Positions 24,450 through 36,263 are shown, counted from the stretch's first letter. The stretch is 64,000 nucleotides of DNA from Panax quinquefolius (GCA_020205615.1 CM035166.1:88589043-88653042); one strand, 5' to 3'. Notes: generated by a model not told the origin, from the sequence alone. A program made the numbers and translations.

Positions 24450-25456
24450 CAAATACTATTTGCGAAGGGGTAATTAACCCTTGGAACAATCAAGAGGAGT
24501 TAACTCTTGGTAATATTGAAGGACAACTACTATTTGCGAAGGGGTAATTACTATTGACGGAAGGTAATTACTATTGATGAAGGTAATTACTATTCACAAA
24601 GGTAATTACTATTCACAAAGGTAATTACTATTGGATTGAAGGTAAATACTATTGACGAAGGTAATTACTATTCACAAAGGTAATTCTTATTCACAAAGGT
24701 AATTACTATGACGAAGGTAATTACTATTCACAAAGGTAATTACTATTCACAAAGGTAATTACTATCGATGAAGGACTCTTAGATGATGACATATGGGCCC
24801 CCATAAAATAATCAAACTTACCACAAACGTCTCATAATGAGACTCTTTATATACATCAAGGATTGAATAAATATTACCACAAATCATTTTATTTTTAATC
24901 AACACATATTTAATCTTTCAACAATTATTAATCATTTATAACTTGTCATCTCAATTAATAATTTAATACTATAACATATTATACGAGATGATCTTTGTGA
25001 CAATAATTGAATCAATAATATAAGAGATATGATGCAACAATTCTTTGTAGAAATAATTGAGTATAGCTAAGTGACTTCTCACGTAAGCATCAATAATCAA
25101 TCACTAGTGTGCTACTATGCAACCACAGCCAGACATCGTACTTTTACTACCAAGTAGTTCAACGGTTTTAACAGTAACACCTCTGTAGTTATTTTTATAG
25201 AAAGATAATTTTGTCGTTTTTAACTACGACAATACTTTCGTTAATGGGGTCCACCATCGATTGGAGTCCGTCGTACTAATATTCCCCAAGAAAAAGAATA
25301 TTCCCCACCAAACGAATATTTTATAACAACTTGCTTACTTTGCAAAATTTATAAATATTATCCACAACTATAACATTATATCAAATTTATTCCATAATTT
25401 TCAAAAATAATATTTATAGAAAATTCATCTTTATTTATAAAAACTGGGGTATTACA
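24450..25456 (-). repeat. Remaining part of the 5' LTR of element B
   Basis: Resumes after the second caaat with actatttgcgaaggggtaatt and runs to GGGTATTACA. Contains the second 19-bp array (24545-24768). The LTR end differs by one base from GGGGTCTTACA. Together with 12952-14647 it gives an LTR of about 2.70 kb, close to the 2.68 kb of its partner. Confidence 0.8.
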
Positions 25457-25695
25457 ATTATATCCAATGTCTCCAATTGAGAATTATACTTCAACCAAAC
25501 ACCAAGATTATACAGGTAGTGCTCGTAGATATACTCAGCGAGTGGATGTGCACAACCATGTCTTATGATAACACGAGATTGTATGTCATTAGACATCTTG
25601 TATGATAGTGGCAAAACACCCTTCCAATGTTGGGTTCGCCTCACCCTATTTGATTCACCAAATATAACTACTAAATGATGTATAAAATAAAACAC
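25457..25695 (-). pseudogene. N-terminal half of the LTR-A ORF, cut by element B
   Basis: About 80 codons (FGESNRVRRTQHWKGVLPL, then RVIIRHGCAHPL) collinear with the start of the ORF at 39295-39783. It ends at the attat target duplication, and the rest lies at 7190-7408. Confidence 0.6.
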
Positions 25696-26212
25696 ACTTT
25701 TCTATAGTGATTAGAGAGAACTTCCACCGCTAGAGACCACCGTTCTATTCCCCTGTTACCCCCGCTCGACCCAGCTACACTCTTATTACCTGAAAGAAAT
25801 TTTGAAGCAAAAGGGTGAGCTCAACTAGCCCAGTAAAGAATATCATGACTAAAGATAATTAATTTATCAATAGCCTTCATCAGTAATAAATCAGAGATTT
25901 AGAACATATGGTAGATGATAAAACTTTTTAACCATAGTTGCAGCGGAACGAGCAATCCATTAGAAGAGTCAAATAGACCATAAAGTCTATTATCTTCTCC
26001 ATGTTAAAAGTCCATTAACAATGTTTTATCCCTGTAACATCAATCAACAGTTCCTGTCCACAATCATGTGAATACTCATAATCATAATTGTGGTTCTAAA
26101 TTATTCTTCTCACCCAGGACGAAGATAATTTTCATCACCTGTCTTTACCTGAAACATCAAAGATCATGGTTATACCAAATCACAGTTCCTGTTCATAATC
26201 ATACTAATAAAT

Positions 26213-26365
26213 TCATATTTGCACTACGGGCCAAAGATATTCGTCAACAGTTCATCTTTGCACTACAGACCAAAGATATTCAACAACAGATCATCTTTGC
26301 ACTACATGCCAAAGATATTCAACAACAGATCATCTTTGCACTACCGACCAAAGATATTAATATCT
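26213..26365. repeat. 39-bp hairpin array, family A LTR
   Basis: Four units built on ATCTTTG, a 10-base loop such as CACTACAGGC, and CAAAGAT. Related single hairpins with other stems continue to 26545. Sister arrays: 29845-29978, 40254-40560, 46608-46790, 52296-52475, 60755-61100. Confidence 0.8.
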
Positions 26366-26702
26366 CAAAGGAATATATAATCATTTCAGAACAATAATTA
26401 TAACCATGTTGATCAATTCACCTTTGCACTTAAGCTAAAGATATTCAATTATAAATTCAATGGTCATGATCATACCAGTCAACAATTCAATTTTGCACTA
26501 CTGGCCAAAGAGAACTCATGGTCACGATCATACCAATAATCTATCCATCTTTACACTCAAGTCAAAGAGAAGTTTCATCACCAGGATTATAAAAATATTA
26601 TATATGATAATAAAAACAATATGATCAACAACTACATTTAATTTCAAGAGTAAAATTCATAAATCAACGATAATTTGGTCAGAAAAAGAAACCAATTTTA
26701 TC

Positions 26703-26900
26703 GTGAACAGTACCCGTGAATAGTAACTCATGAATAGTAACTCGTGAATAGTACTCCGTATTCGTACATAGTATCGTATACATAAATAATGTCATATACG
26801 TAAATAGTGCCATATACATGAATAGTGCTGTATACGTGAATAGTACCGTATACGTGAATAATGTCGTATACGTGAATAGTGTCGTATACGTGAATAGTAA
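26703..26900. repeat. 14-bp and 18-bp tandem arrays, family A LTR
   Basis: First a few GAATAGTAACTCRT units (14 bp), then about eight GTGAATAGTGTCGTATAC-like units (18 bp). The arrays produce open frames in both directions (for example FTYTALFTYT) that are not genes. Confidence 0.8.
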
Positions 26901-27960
26901 CCCCGACACAAAAAGGTAGAAATTTCACAATAAAATCCATACCAATATTTTGATATAATGATATTGAAAGAATAACATTATTATGAAGAAAATAACATCC
27001 CTTACTATCCCGTACAATCTCTTACTATAATAATGACAATATCCCTTACCTCAAAAGAGCAGTACTTCTGATTGAAATATAGGTATAAGGCTGAAGAAAA
27101 CTTGCACTGATGAATAGAAACTCACAAAGTATCTAAATACTCACAAAATACACTCGATAATATAGAGAGAGAAATAGAGAAAACTTGTTTCTGGTGTGAT
27201 TTTCAATTCTAACTCAACACCCTATTTATAGGAAAATGTTAGAACGCCGAAGCAGACTTGACCTGCTACTTGATGGCTTTACCTGCTACTATTCCCACCC
27301 ACCACTTTCAAAATAAAATTTGAGCACATTTCTTCACCAACCAAAGGTGGGGCCCACTTATTTTAGAATTTTCCACCAAAAATCATTTATAAACATAATT
27401 TTCGAATCAGTCACCTCTTAAAATTCATAACAAATCATACGTTAATTTTTAACGGTTCAAAATTTGTGGATATATACTCAACTTATATATGTATAACATA
27501 TCCAAAAATCACAACGATCCAACGGTCGGATTAATAATTATAATTCACACAATATATCTCAAGAACACTGATTTTTCGGATTATGAGTCCTTCGGACTAG
27601 TTTCCTACAAACAGTCACCATGAAAAATCCACAATGAATTTTTGGGTGATTCAAATTTCTACGATTAGCTTACTTCTAGGGCTTTCTTTTGATATATGAC
27701 TCATCTCCTAACTCATTATACACAAAGAGTTATAGATTTTACAAAATCAAGTAATAAACTAATTTTCTGAAAATTTCCAAATTTCGTTCCTCATTTCGAC
27801 AAAATACTAATAAAACACCTCAACATTAATTCATTTATTTATATCCATATAAAAATAAATATTTTCTTATCATATAAATCAATAATTAATTATTCATAAA
27901 TAATATTACAGAATCACAATTATGACAACCAGGTCGTTCCCAGGAAAGAGGGGCTTTTCG

Positions 27961-27984
27961 ATAAGGATTTCTCCTTATTGGCGC
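27961..27984. promoter_or_regulatory. U3 hairpin plus E2F-like site
   Basis: ATAAGGA-TTTC-TCCTTAT is a perfect 7-bp inverted repeat with a 4-base loop. Immediately after it ATTGGCGC (27977-27984) fits the plant E2F consensus WTTSSCSS. The same block with an 8-bp stem is at 31245-31269. A one-mismatch version is at 42474, decayed ones are at 48149 and 53848, and only the GC part remains at 62610. Confidence 0.45.
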
Positions 27985-28420
27985 GCAATTAGGTGACCAA
28001 ACCCCTTTCCTAGACAGAACTTCCTTAGACATTGCCAATAATGCTCTTTAATAATATTATTCAAATACAAAATTATTGATCTGATAATGGAGATACTGTG
28101 CAGTGACAATTATTGCACAACAATAATATAAAATATCAACGTAGCAATTATTGAATCAATAAAATAAAATATTGAGCAAGAATTCATCGTAACAATTATT
28201 GAGTAGTGCCTTTTACGTAAGAATCAATAATTCAAAAATATTGTGCAATCAGATGTATACTCGCATGCAACAACGCGTATTACTTTACTTTACCCACGGG
28301 TATTCCAATGATGTTACTTGATGCTTGAATCTGTGTTATTTATAAAAACTCAAATTTTTTCATTTTTTTCATCCGACAGTTATTCTGTTATGGGGCCCAC
28401 AAATGGCTGCGCCGTCGTTC

Positions 28421-28466
28421 GAATATTCCCCGACAACAAGAATATTCCACGACCAAACGAATATTC
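28421..28466. promoter_or_regulatory. Three phased GAATATTC palindromes, family A LTR
   Basis: Exact GAATATTC at 28421, 28440 and 28459, 19 bp apart, about 150 bp from the U3 end of the LTR. Confidence 0.4.
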
Positions 28467-28611
28467 CCCGACAATAATAAGTATTTTATAGCTACTTGCT
28501 TATTTTGAAAAAATTTCACATATCACCCTTAACTTTAACTTTTTATCAATTTAACTATTTACAAAATGAAAAAATTGAATACTTTTATTTCATAAAATTC
28601 GGTGTCTTATA

Positions 28612-29271
28612 ATTTTTATTTTATTTTGAATTTTAAGTAATTTATGGAGTGAGTATTGAATGGATTGTAGCTGCAAATGTACATAAGATCAATATTAACT
28701 TTTACAAAGTTAATTTCGATATTTTTAAATTTAAAATTAATATGATTCATTTAAAATTTGAAAATAATAATTTTATAATTAATAGTACTTTTATAATATT
28801 TATAATTATATTGACATGGATTAAATAAATTTATATCAATTTTAAATTTGAATACGGTTGAAATTAATTTTTAAAAAATAAGTTAATATTAATTTGATAA
28901 TTTGAAAATGAAAATGTGTTGGATAATGATTTATGAGTTATGCAGGTAAATAAAGGTGTGAAATGTCATTTTGCATAAATAGATAACAGTCTTTTGACTC
29001 CCTCGTCCTGAGAAGTAAAATCCTATATAGAGATTCAAATAGAAAGTTAAATAAGGATAAAAAACTGTTGGATAATGATTTATTAATGTATTCTTCAAAG
29101 TTAGGGATAAATAGTTTATTAGGAAAACTGTTGTGAATGCTTTAAGTTCCCGCAACTCTTTCAAAAGTTAAATTGATTATTTTTATAATTAAAATTTATA
29201 TTATTTTTTATAAATATAATTGAAGTAATTATAATTATAAGAAATTATATTAAATTTATTATCACAACTAA
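28612..29271. other. AT-rich DNA not assigned to any element
   Basis: Lies between the end of the family A LTR and the start of M1. Very AT-rich, with a repeated gttggataatgattta phrase (28919 and 29068). No reading frame with coding character, no TIR or LTR end seen. It is the only candidate for pre-insertion host sequence in the window, though it could be an old unrecognised element. Confidence 0.5.
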
Positions 29272-31886
29272 TGTGATGCCCCCAAAATAGGTATACAACA
29301 CTCATTCTGAGTAGTCAAATACATGATACAGAAACAACTACAACTTTATTAATACAATTGTCGTGCAAAATATGATAACACATAAACTGTGAGTTTAAAT
29401 ACAAATATTGTCATCTAGACAATATCCACACTCAAATAAGTCCTCATTACAATTATTGATACACTATTTTACAAAATAGTGAGGACTACTAAAAAAACTT
29501 CTAGAACCATCATTCCACACCCCAACTAGTACTCGCTACATTCTCGCTTCCTAAGAAGAAAAATGGAACAAAAAGAAAAAGGGTGAGCTCAACTAGCCCA
29601 GTAAAGAACATTATGACTAAGATAATATAGAACAAATTATCATTAGTCCTCAACAAGGAAAAATCTAATAGAATACAATAGACAACCAGTTTTAAATCAA
29701 TATTCGCAACGAAAATAATAATTCATTAGAAAAGTTAAGTAGAGAATGAAATCTACTATCTTATATATATGAATTTAAAAGTTCATCGTCAATATTTTAT
29801 CCTTGTAACATCAATCAATATATATAGTTGGAATCAAATATTCATCTTTGTACTACAGGCCAAAGATATTCATCGGTTGGTCATGTTCATCTAAACACCT
29901 GTTCATCTTTGCACTACGGGCCAAAGATATTCATCAGAAAATCATTCATCTTTGCACTACATGCCAAAGATATTCAGTTATATCATCATTTAGGACTAAT
30001 GATGATTAAAAATATTTTAAAAAAATGAATCCAGTGAAACAAAAGAACAAATAGTAAGAATTCGTACTTCGGTTTATCCATGTTCAAAAATACTCCATAA
30101 TAAACTATTGTGGAGCAGAATTCAAAAATGAAGATCAAAACATGGATACAATTAAAGATAGTAACCATAATATACATCTTGGACAAAAAGGAAAATTTTT
30201 ATTTTTCGGTGAATAGTGTCGTATTCGTGAATAGTTCTGTATACGTGAATAGTGTCGTATATGTGAATAGTAACTCCGACACCTAAAGACAAGAATTTCA
30301 CAAGAAAAATCTTCCTAATATTCCGGCATAATGATATTGAAAAAATTAATATCATTTATAAAAAAAATAACATCCCTTACCTCAAAAGGATAGTACATTT
30401 GACTGGAATACTGGATATAGTGCTGAAGGAACTTGCACCGTATAGCAACACTCAAAGTACCAAAATACTCATAAAAATACGCTCGATATTATAGAGAGAG
30501 AAAATTTTAGTTTCTGGTGTGATTTTTAATTCTAACCTAAGCACCCTATTTATAGGAAAATGCTTAAACACCAAAGCAAAAAATTTAATAAAATAATAAT
30601 ATTTATAAATTAAATTCCTACGCACACCTTACCAAGAGATTTCAACCATTTAACACATGCAAGTGGGGCCCACAAATAAAAAAAATGTTTTTCTTTTAAA
30701 AATTATTTAAAACTTCAAAAATCAATTATTCCGGAACTTCAATAATTCATAATAAATAGCCCTTTTATCAGAAAAATTCAAATCTTATGTCCATTCCATA
30801 GGAAATTCAATTCTCTACAACTCTGTAGTTTTAAGTTTTTCCAAATTCTAAACAGAAATTGACCGAAATCCATATACGGACGATTTTACAGGCTATAATC
30901 AAATTTCAGTCAAGAACTGGGGTCCACAAACATGAAAAACATATTTTAATTATTTTTAGTAACAAAAATACTCTTTCTCCTCATTTATTCATATATTCCA
31001 CATTCATCGTAAAATATCACCATTATTATATTATTATAATATAATAATATATTAAATTGAGTTATTTTATCAGAAAAGATAAAATATCAATTTTTAACAA
31101 TTGTCACATTTAAAAATTTTCTCCATCTATATCCACATAAAATGAATATTTTCCTTATCATATAAATAATTAATTATTCACAAATAATATTACAAAATCA
31201 CAATACCGACAATCAGGCCATTCCCAGGAAAGAGGGGGCTTTCCAATAAGGATTTCTCCTTATTGGCGCGTAATTAGGTGACCAAACCTCTCCTTAGACA
31301 GAACTTTCTAGACATTGTCAATAAAGTTATCTAATATTATTCAAATAATATGAATTATTGATCTGATAATAGAAAATACTGTGTAGTGACAATTATTGAA
31401 ACAACAATAATATAAAATATCAACGTAGCAATTATTGAATCAATAAAATAAAATATTGAACAGTAATTACTGTAACAATTATTGAGTAGTGCCTTCTTAT
31501 GTAAAAATCAATAATTGGTGCAATCTGGTATCTTTCTTGTGCCACAATGCGTACATCGTGTGTTTTAACTAGGGTATTCCAAGCGGTGTTACTTCAGTAA
31601 CAACTACGCCGTTATTTATACTTGTTGTTTTAGTCATCCAATCGCTTTTCGTTATGGGGCCCACGCAAGGTTGCGCCGTCGTACGAATATTCTCCGACAG
31701 TAAGAATATTCCACGACCAAACGAATATTCTCTCCGACAAAAATGAATATTTTATAACCACTTGCTTATTTGAAATATTAGTGTATTTTACCCATAACTA
31801 ACCACATTAATCAATTCAACCCTTACTATTTCAAAATAATAAATAGTGGAAATTAAATTTCATTTATAATAAGTTGGGGTCTTACA
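29272..31886 (-). repeat. 3' LTR of M1 (2.6 kb, family C)
   Basis: TGTGATGCCCCC to GGGGTCTTACA. Holds hairpin units (29845-29978), 18-bp units (30210-30272), TATA box (30546-30555), U3 hairpin/E2F-like block (31245-31269) and GAATATTC at 31685, 31704 and 31723. Left flank is actaa; the matching duplication would be outside the window. Confidence 0.85.
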
Positions 31887-31899
31887 ACCTCCCCTCCTT
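31887..31899 (-). promoter_or_regulatory. Polypurine tract of M1
   Basis: ACCTCCCCTCCTT on the + strand, reading AAGGAGGGGAGGT on the element strand, immediately before TGTAAGACCCC. The same tract is at 10092, 43131, 45601 and 48807. Confidence 0.8.
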
Positions 31900-32497
31900 A
31901 TAAAATTTTGTCCTCGAAATTCACGTACGTACCTGGTGTTTCGAAAAGGTGAGGATACCTCGCTTTCATTTCCGTTTCTAACTCCCAAGTCATTTCCTCA
32001 ATAGCATGGTTCCTCCACAAAACTTTGACTTGTGGTATGACCTTTGTGCGTAGGACATGCTCCTTTCTATCCAAGATCTTGACAAGTACCTCCTCGCACG
32101 TTAAATCTTCTGCTATCTCATCTGGTTCTAACTTAATAATGTGGTTCGGGTCCTTCACATATTTACGAATCACAGATATGTGAAAAACATTATGAACACG
32201 AGACATGCTTGGAGGTAATGCGAGTCTATAAGCCACATTTCCTACTCGGTCAAAAATCTGAAATTGACCAATAAATCGTGGATTAAGCTTTCCTCTTTTC
32301 CCAAATCTTGTAACTCCCTTCCATGGAGCAACTCTCAACAATACATGATCCCAAATACTAAATTCCACGTCTTTTCGATGAAGATCCGCATAACTCTTTT
32401 GTCGATCTTGTACCGTTTGTATACGTTGTCGTATCATTTGGATCTTTTCCGTAGTCAAACGTACCAACTCTGGTCCCAACAATGTTGCTTCACCCAC
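31898..32497 (-). pseudogene. Integrase C-terminus and chromodomain of M1
   Basis: A 199-codon open stretch, the last part of the polyprotein. Residues 65-100 carry the GPY/F-type motif (KLNPRFIGQFQIFDRVG then YRLALP). Residues 140-190 are a chromodomain (EEVLVKILDRKEHVLRTKVI, then VKVLWRNHAIEEMTWELE and ARYPHLF). The two Trp are kept, while the first cage position is aliphatic, as usual in plant chromovirus group II domains. The domain is thought to steer insertion to heterochromatin. The frame ends 2 codons before the polypurine tract. Upstream it is cut off from the integrase core by a stop at about 32525, in the conserved YG(R)KCRSP motif. Confidence 0.75.
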
Positions 32498-32527
32498 ATC
32501 ATCCTAACATAATGGAGAGCGACACTT

Positions 32528-33517
32528 TTATCCATATAATGCTTCGAATGGAGCCACACCTATACTTGTTTGATAACTGTTGTTGTAGGAGAATTTCACC
32601 AATGGTAAATACTTATCCCAACTCCCTTTGAAATCTAAGACACAGAGTCTTAATAGATCTTCAAGAGTTTGAATAGTCCTCTCTGATTGTCCATTCGTTT
32701 GAGGATGGTATGCTGAACTGAATCGTAAATCCGTGCCCATAGATTTTTGCAAGCTAACCCAAAATCATGAAGTAAATCTTGGGTCACGATCCGAAACTAT
32801 AAATACTGGCATGCCATGAAATCTCACAATCTCATTTACGTACATACGAGCAAGACGTTCAAGGGAATAAGTCTCATGTATCGGCAAGAAATGAGCAGAC
32901 TTAGTTAATCTATCAATAATAACCCAAATAACATCTATGCCTTCAGAAACCGCGGGAAGTCCCGTAACGAAATCCATGGTAATGTGTTCCCACTTCCATT
33001 TTGGAATCTCAAGTGGTTGCAATGGACCCTTTGGCACTTGATGCTCTGCCTTTACATGTTGACAAGTTAAACACCTCGAGATAAATTTTGCGATCTCTCT
33101 CTTCATATTGTTCCACCAAAATGTATATCGAAGATCACGATACATTTTGGTACTTATAGGATGGATTCCAACCGGTGTATTGTGTGCCTCCATCATGATC
33201 TTGTATTTCAAATCAGAGTCATTAGGAACACAAAGTCTGGAGTGGACTCGAAGTATTCCTTCTTCATCGATTCTTGCTTCTGGAATAGCACCTTCTTGTA
33301 CTTTCTTCTTCATACGCATCAGCTCCGGGTCTGTGACTTGAGCAACTTTAACTTTTTCTATTAAAGTCAGTTCTATGTGTATACTTGACATCATCGCACT
33401 CGTTCCCGCATATGATCTTCTACTTAATGCGTCAGCTACCACGTTCGCTTTTCCAAGATGATATTGAATGGTATGGTCGTAATCTTTCAACAGCTCGAGC
33501 CATCGTCGTCGCCGCAT
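32528..33517 (-). pseudogene. Integrase (zinc finger and catalytic core) of M1
   Basis: Starts within the RNase H tail (VVADALSRRSY). The H2C2 finger is intact: HNTPVGIH, then CLTCQHVK about 33 residues later. In the core the first Asp is in HITMDFVTGLP and the second in VSDRDPRF. A stop follows at about 32764 (TGA in place of the usual Arg codon of FTSRFW). The Glu is then found in [16 protein letters not shown] of the second open stretch (32528-32752). So the D,D,E triad is present but split. Two nonsense changes fit C-to-T transitions at methylated sites. It integrates the cDNA into the host genome when intact. Confidence 0.75.
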
Positions 33518-33519
33518 GT

Positions 33520-33985
33520 TGAGTTCTTTTTGGGTGAAGAAATATTAGAGACTTTTATGGTCTGAATATATCTCCACTTTTTCCCCATATAAATAGTGCC
33601 TCCAGATCTTTAACGCAAAAACAACTGCTGCCAACTCTAGATCATGAGTAGGATAATTCCTCTCATATTCTTTAAGTTGTCGCGAGGCATATGCTATGAC
33701 CTTCCCATGTTACATGAGAACACATCCTAACCCTTTGCCCGAAGCATCGCTGTAGATAACAAATCCATCCGAACCAGACGGTATTGTCAGAACAGGTGCC
33801 GAAATGAGTCTCCTCTTGAGATCTTGGAAACTCTTCTCGCATTCCTCCCTCCATACGAATTTTGTATCTTTACGAGTCAGCTGAGTTATAGGAGTAGCGA
33901 TTCAAGAAAATCCTTCCACAAATCTCCAATAATAACCAGCTAAGCCCAGAAAGCTACGTACTTCGGTCACCGATTTTGGTTGCTC
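33520..33985 (-). pseudogene. RT connection and RNase H region of M1
   Basis: Reads, with breaks, RSFLGLAGYYWRFVEGFS, then FVWREECEKSFQDLKRRL, then [36 protein letters not shown] and a [17 protein letters not shown] block. The Asp of YSDAS and the Glu of DLELAA, expected RNase H active-site residues, are present. At least four stops interrupt it: near 33984 (Trp to TAG), 33901 (Arg to TGA), 33710 (Gln to TAA) and 33546 (Lys to TAA). It removes tRNA and RNA template strands when intact. Confidence 0.7.
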
Positions 33986-34470
33986 CTAACTTGGTATTGC
34001 TTCAATCTTTGTCGGGTCAACAGATACTCCATGTTTAGACACCACATGCCCAAGGAATGCTACTTCCTCACGCCAGAACTCGCATTTCTTCAGCTTAGCA
34101 TATAGCTTGTTATCACGAAGCCTTTGCAGTACCAGCTTCAAATGGTGCTCATGATCTTCATGACTTTTGGAATATATGAGGATGTCATCAATAAAGACAA
34201 CAAAGAACTGATCCAAATATTCCTTGAATGCTCGGTTCATCATATCCATGAAAGCCGCAGGAGCATTAGTCAATCCGAAAAACATGACTAAGAATTCATA
34301 ATGTCCGCTGCCAGGAGTTACAAGCGCGTCTTTGGAATATCTCTCGGTTCTAATCTTGGTGATGATATCCGCATCAAGATCGAACTTTGAAAAGAATTGT
34401 GTTCCTTGCAACTGGTCAAACAGGTCATCAATGTGAGGTAGCGGATACCTATTCTTGATGGTGACAGGTT
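33986..34470 (-). pseudogene. Reverse transcriptase catalytic part of M1
   Basis: After a one-base deletion near 34468, the RT frame continues as 34411-33986. Conserved blocks: [11 protein letters not shown] (first catalytic Asp), [38 protein letters not shown] (FIDD is the usual chromovirus form of YxDD), [12 protein letters not shown] and VAFLGHVVS. The segment after the first Asp ([16 protein letters not shown]) deviates from the usual gypsy consensus, suggesting local decay. A nonsense TAG ends it. Confidence 0.8.
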
Positions 34471-35349
34471 CAATTCTTGATAGTCAATACAAAGTCGCAT
34501 ACTCCCATCTTTCTTCTTTACAAATAAAACAGGAGCATCCCAAGGAGATGTACTAGGACAAATAAAACCGATGTCCAACAACTCTTGTAGTTGGACCTGT
34601 AACTCCTGAAGTTCAATAGGAGCCATTCGATATGGGGTTTTAAAAATGGGCTTTGTACTAGGTTCAAGGTCAATAAAGAATTCAACTTCACGTTCCAAAG
34701 GTAGACCGAGAAGTTCTTTAGGAAATACGTCAGGAAATTCACTAACAACAAAAATTTTATTCAAATCTGACATGTTTTTGTTTAAGTCCGTGACATGGGC
34801 TAAGAAAGCTTGACATCTGTTTTTTAATAAACGAATAGCTTTATGGCTTGATATGACAGTGATTGACTTTAGTGGTTTGGTTGTTTGAATTCGCATAACA
34901 GGTTGGTTAAGAATATGAAAAATAACAATCTTACGAAAATAATAAATTTTAGCATGATGAGTGGTTAACCAATCAATCCCTAAAATCACATCGAATGCAA
35001 GTATTTTCAACGAAATAAGATCAGCAAGTAATGTGATGGTTCTAACTTGAATCAAGCAAGATTTATAAACAGTAGATGTAATGAAAGTTTCTTCTAACGG
35101 AGTCTCAACAGATAAGTCAAGGTCTAATTTCTCCGGAGTCAAGTTTAAACGTTGAGCACAAGCAGGAGAGATAAATGAATGGGTAGCACCGGTATCTAAT
35201 AAGGTATAAACTTTGCAAGAATTTATTATTAGCTTACCAGTGATCACCTCATTTTGGTTCCTCGTATTTTGACCAGTCACGACAAACGCTCTTCCAGGAA
35301 CAGTTGACTTTGACTTTTCTAGGACAGCCTTTTGAGTCACCATCCCCAC
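34471..35349 (-). pseudogene. Gag tail, protease and RT N-terminus of M1
   Basis: The open frame begins [13 protein letters not shown]; this Met is just downstream of where the zinc knuckle should be, so the true start lies beyond the P insertion at 35356. Aspartic protease: [14 protein letters not shown] (catalytic Asp in DTGA), then [18 protein letters not shown] leader: [59 protein letters not shown]. Relative to relatives, one base of a CCC run after the Glu-Leu-Asn codons is lost near 34468, shifting the frame. Everything upstream (capsid, knuckle) is outside the window because of element P. Confidence 0.8.
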
Positions 35350-36175
35350 TTGACTTGTAACGCCCGAGAATTTCGAATTTTTAATGAATTAAATTTTTAT
35401 TTGATTATGTGGATTAAATGAATTTAATTGAGTTATTATGTGAGTAAGATGTTCAAAGGTCGTTCTATGGCCTAGAATGTGCGGATGTAGTTAGTATTCT
35501 TGCTTTGTGCTAGAATTAATTGTAGTGAATTATCAAGACGAGAACGAAGGTTTTCTGAGAATGTTTGCGTAAAAACACTATTCAACCGATTTCGTTCGGA
35601 GCTAGAGTTTGAGATTCTGAGAAACGCGTAATGATATAATACGAAGATAGTAAGGAATATCCAATAATAATTTTGTTATGGAAAACGAAGTTTTCGCATG
35701 CGGACTTAAAACCTAAGGGTTGAGTATATTGATTTCCGAGAAGGAAATAAAACGCGTAGAAGGAATTGCGTTATGGTTAAGGCATGTGTTATACAAGTAT
35801 GAGACTATTTAGTATCTATGTATAATATGTTGAGTTAATACGGAGTACAATACGATTATCGTACTATTATTATACGGAAAGAATACGTGAATTATACGTA
35901 GAAAATATGATTTGCATTCTAAGATTAAGTTAAGACTTAATGTTAATTCATTTGGTTGGATTATGTTTAACCCAATCAATTGAATGAGCAAGCCCAAGGG
36001 ATTAAGTGTTAAGCCCAAGTTAAGGCCCAACGTTAAATTAATATCAAGCCCAATCCAAAAAGTAAACCGCAGGTCGAACCGGTGGGTCATGGGATGGGTA
36101 AAACCCATGGGGCAACCCATGGGATGAACCAAGGGAGAGTGGGTCGGCCACTTGATGGCCAAGTAAAGTGCCAAA

Positions 36176-36208
36176 CTTGATCACCAAGTACTTTGCTTGG
36201 TGATCAAG
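36176..36208. promoter_or_regulatory. Perfect 13-bp inverted repeat upstream of the P promoter
   Basis: CTTGATCACCAAG, seven-base spacer TACTTTG, CTTGGTGATCAAG. No mismatch. Could be a protein-binding palindrome or a hairpin; being upstream of the TATA box, it would be in DNA (or in the 3' end of the RNA), not in the 5' leader. Confidence 0.6.
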
Positions 36209-36263
36209 AAATGAATAGTAAGGAGGTGGGGAGTTGGACAATATTGCCCCTCATTTGGTTTTC

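Larger units (their letters stand above)
7409..25456 (-). mobile_element. Element B: non-autonomous Ty3/gypsy element with target duplication
   Basis: Complete - strand element flanked by attat/attat. Order on the + strand: 3' LTR 7409-10091; polypurine tract; internal 10092-12951; primer site 12938-12948; 5' LTR 12952-25456 (itself carrying a tandem duplication, a solo LTR and a CACTA element). Ends are TGTGACGCCCC and GGTATTACA. The internal region has no usable gag or pol; it is a patchwork of family A LTR sequence, a short RT-leader fragment and one copy of the LTR-A ORF. Confidence 0.8.
7000..28611 (-). mobile_element. Family A gypsy LTR (5' LTR remnant), split by an 18-kb insertion
   Basis: The left part is 7000-7408 and the right part 25462-28611, together about 3.56 kb. 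They are separated by element B, flanked by the duplicated attat at 7404-7408 and 25457-25461. Joined, they align with the family A LTRs at 39098 and 59599. The right end is a mutated ...GTGTCTTATA instead of GGGGTCTTACA, and no polypurine tract follows, so 28612 is flanking DNA. This is the oldest element of the left block. Confidence 0.75.
25462..28611 (-). repeat. Right part of the family A LTR
   Basis: Carries the family A signals: hairpin units at 26213-26365, 14- and 18-bp arrays at 26703-26900, TATA box 27232-27241, U3 hairpin with ATTGGCGC at 27961-27984 and three GAATATTC at 28421, 28440 and 28459. The end is decayed, consistent with this being the oldest LTR of the window. Confidence 0.75.

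Noticed and set aside
26679..26940. Open frames with TYTALFTYT-type repeats
   Set aside because: They arise from 18-bp tandem repeats, a multiple of three, and exist in several frames.
28931..29164. 77-codon minus-strand ORF in the unassigned AT-rich stretch
   Set aside because: Composition is what AT-rich DNA gives by chance; no motif, no conservation evidence.
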